From: Craterostigma plantagineum
Lineage: Eukaryota; Streptophyta; Magnoliopsida; Lamiales; Linderniaceae
Length of the DNA: 64,000 nucleotides
Assembly (NCBI GenBank): GCA_027422505.1
Contig: JAPQWV010000001.1
Span: forward strand, 372,001-436,000
Direction of reading: 5' to 3'
The translations under genes and the position numbers were made by a program. The notes under the pieces are model-generated. The model had not been told where the DNA came from and searched no databases. It saw only the letters and a list, made by a program, of their open reading frames with translations. The first letter of the stretch is position 1. Every line of letters starts with the position of its first letter. Positions 63,638 through 64,000 of the stretch are shown here, one piece after another.

Positions 63638-64000
63638 CTACTGAACGACCAGTCGGCGAAGGTGATCTAAGAAGACCTCAAAGCTGACATCATCGGTGAA
63701 GATTATATCACCTCCAGGTTGAACAACGGCATCTGAATTGTATGTAGCCGAAGGATTCAACTTCGCTAGCAAGAAACGGGCCTGTAATAATGCGTCAAAC
63801 TGTATGAATCTACTGATAAAATTTTTGCACGAAAAAGATGGGAAAGAAAAAGAACCGAAAAAGATGTTGATTTAGAGAAGAAAGGGTTGCGTGATGGATG
63901 AGATGTACACCTGAGAACCATATTGATCGCAAACTACAAGACGAGGCGCTGGAAACCTCTCCGTTATAATGAGATTGGCGTCGTCAAGAGGAGCTTGTAG
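63638..64000 (-). CDS. SEC23: COPII coat protein SEC23, C-terminal part (runs off the right edge)
   Basis: The last exon (63638-63781) encodes [20 protein letters not shown], then [20 protein letters not shown] and a RLVVQ end. This is the characteristic gelsolin-like C-terminus of SEC23, the Sar1-GAP subunit of COPII vesicles budding from the ER. The previous exon (63911-64000) gives [20 protein letters not shown] and [10 protein letters not shown]. The intron is GT-AG. Stop at 63638-63640. The rest lies beyond the window. Confidence 0.9.

Overview
This window is nuclear DNA from a flowering plant, most likely a eudicot. The genes are intron-rich with GT-AG splicing and short exons. Histone H3, PP2A, cohesin SYN3, EMSY-like, RKD, PLS-class PPR and tapetal bHLH genes all have the plant form. 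The repeats are a plant-type Helitron, a Sirevirus-like Copia element and hAT-type MITEs. I cannot name the species.

Layout. 0-3 kb: the 5' end of an unrecognised conserved plant gene (minus strand) and a GPI-anchored GH17/X8 beta-1,3-glucanase (minus). 4.0-7.7 kb: a complete 3.67-kb Helitron (5' TC, terminal hairpin, CTAG, A/T target) that carries an RPA1-like OB-fold gene and no Rep/helicase. 8.2-21.4 kb: a small secreted X8-domain gene whose second intron holds a 12.6-kb LTR retrotransposon in antisense. The element has 794-bp LTRs with three mismatches, TSD GATTA, a Met-tRNA PBS, gag, pol and an env-like ORF. Its coding regions carry several 1-nt breaks and a stop, and its RNase H region is split by about 2.4 kb of mitochondrial-looking DNA. 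21.7-28.1 kb: a mitochondrial-type membrane protein, a histone H3.1 gene with a Gly102Ala change, and a divergent SYN3-like cohesin gene with E2F-like sites between the two. 28.8-36.1 kb: an EMSY-LIKE gene, two adjacent hAT-type MITEs, an RPA43-like Pol I subunit and a small coiled-coil protein. 36.4-42.1 kb: a small membrane protein, tRNA-Ser(GCT), the PP2A catalytic subunit and a small ORF. 42.5-53.1 kb: a long ARM-repeat gene (minus) with an in-frame stop. 53.5-64 kb: an RKD (RWP-RK) factor (minus), a PLS-class PPR gene, NRPB8, a bHLH10/89/91-type factor, and the 3' end of SEC23 (minus, running off the window).

The host genes do not form an operon-like system. Several are linked by function: H3 and cohesin are S-phase genes sharing an upstream region, and RPA43 and NRPB8 are RNA polymerase subunits. 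The most unusual material is in the mobile DNA. It includes a Copia element studded with short TGTTG...CAACA palindromes inside its coding regions, recent LTRs around a broken interior, an organelle-derived insertion within it, and a Helitron that keeps an RPA gene.
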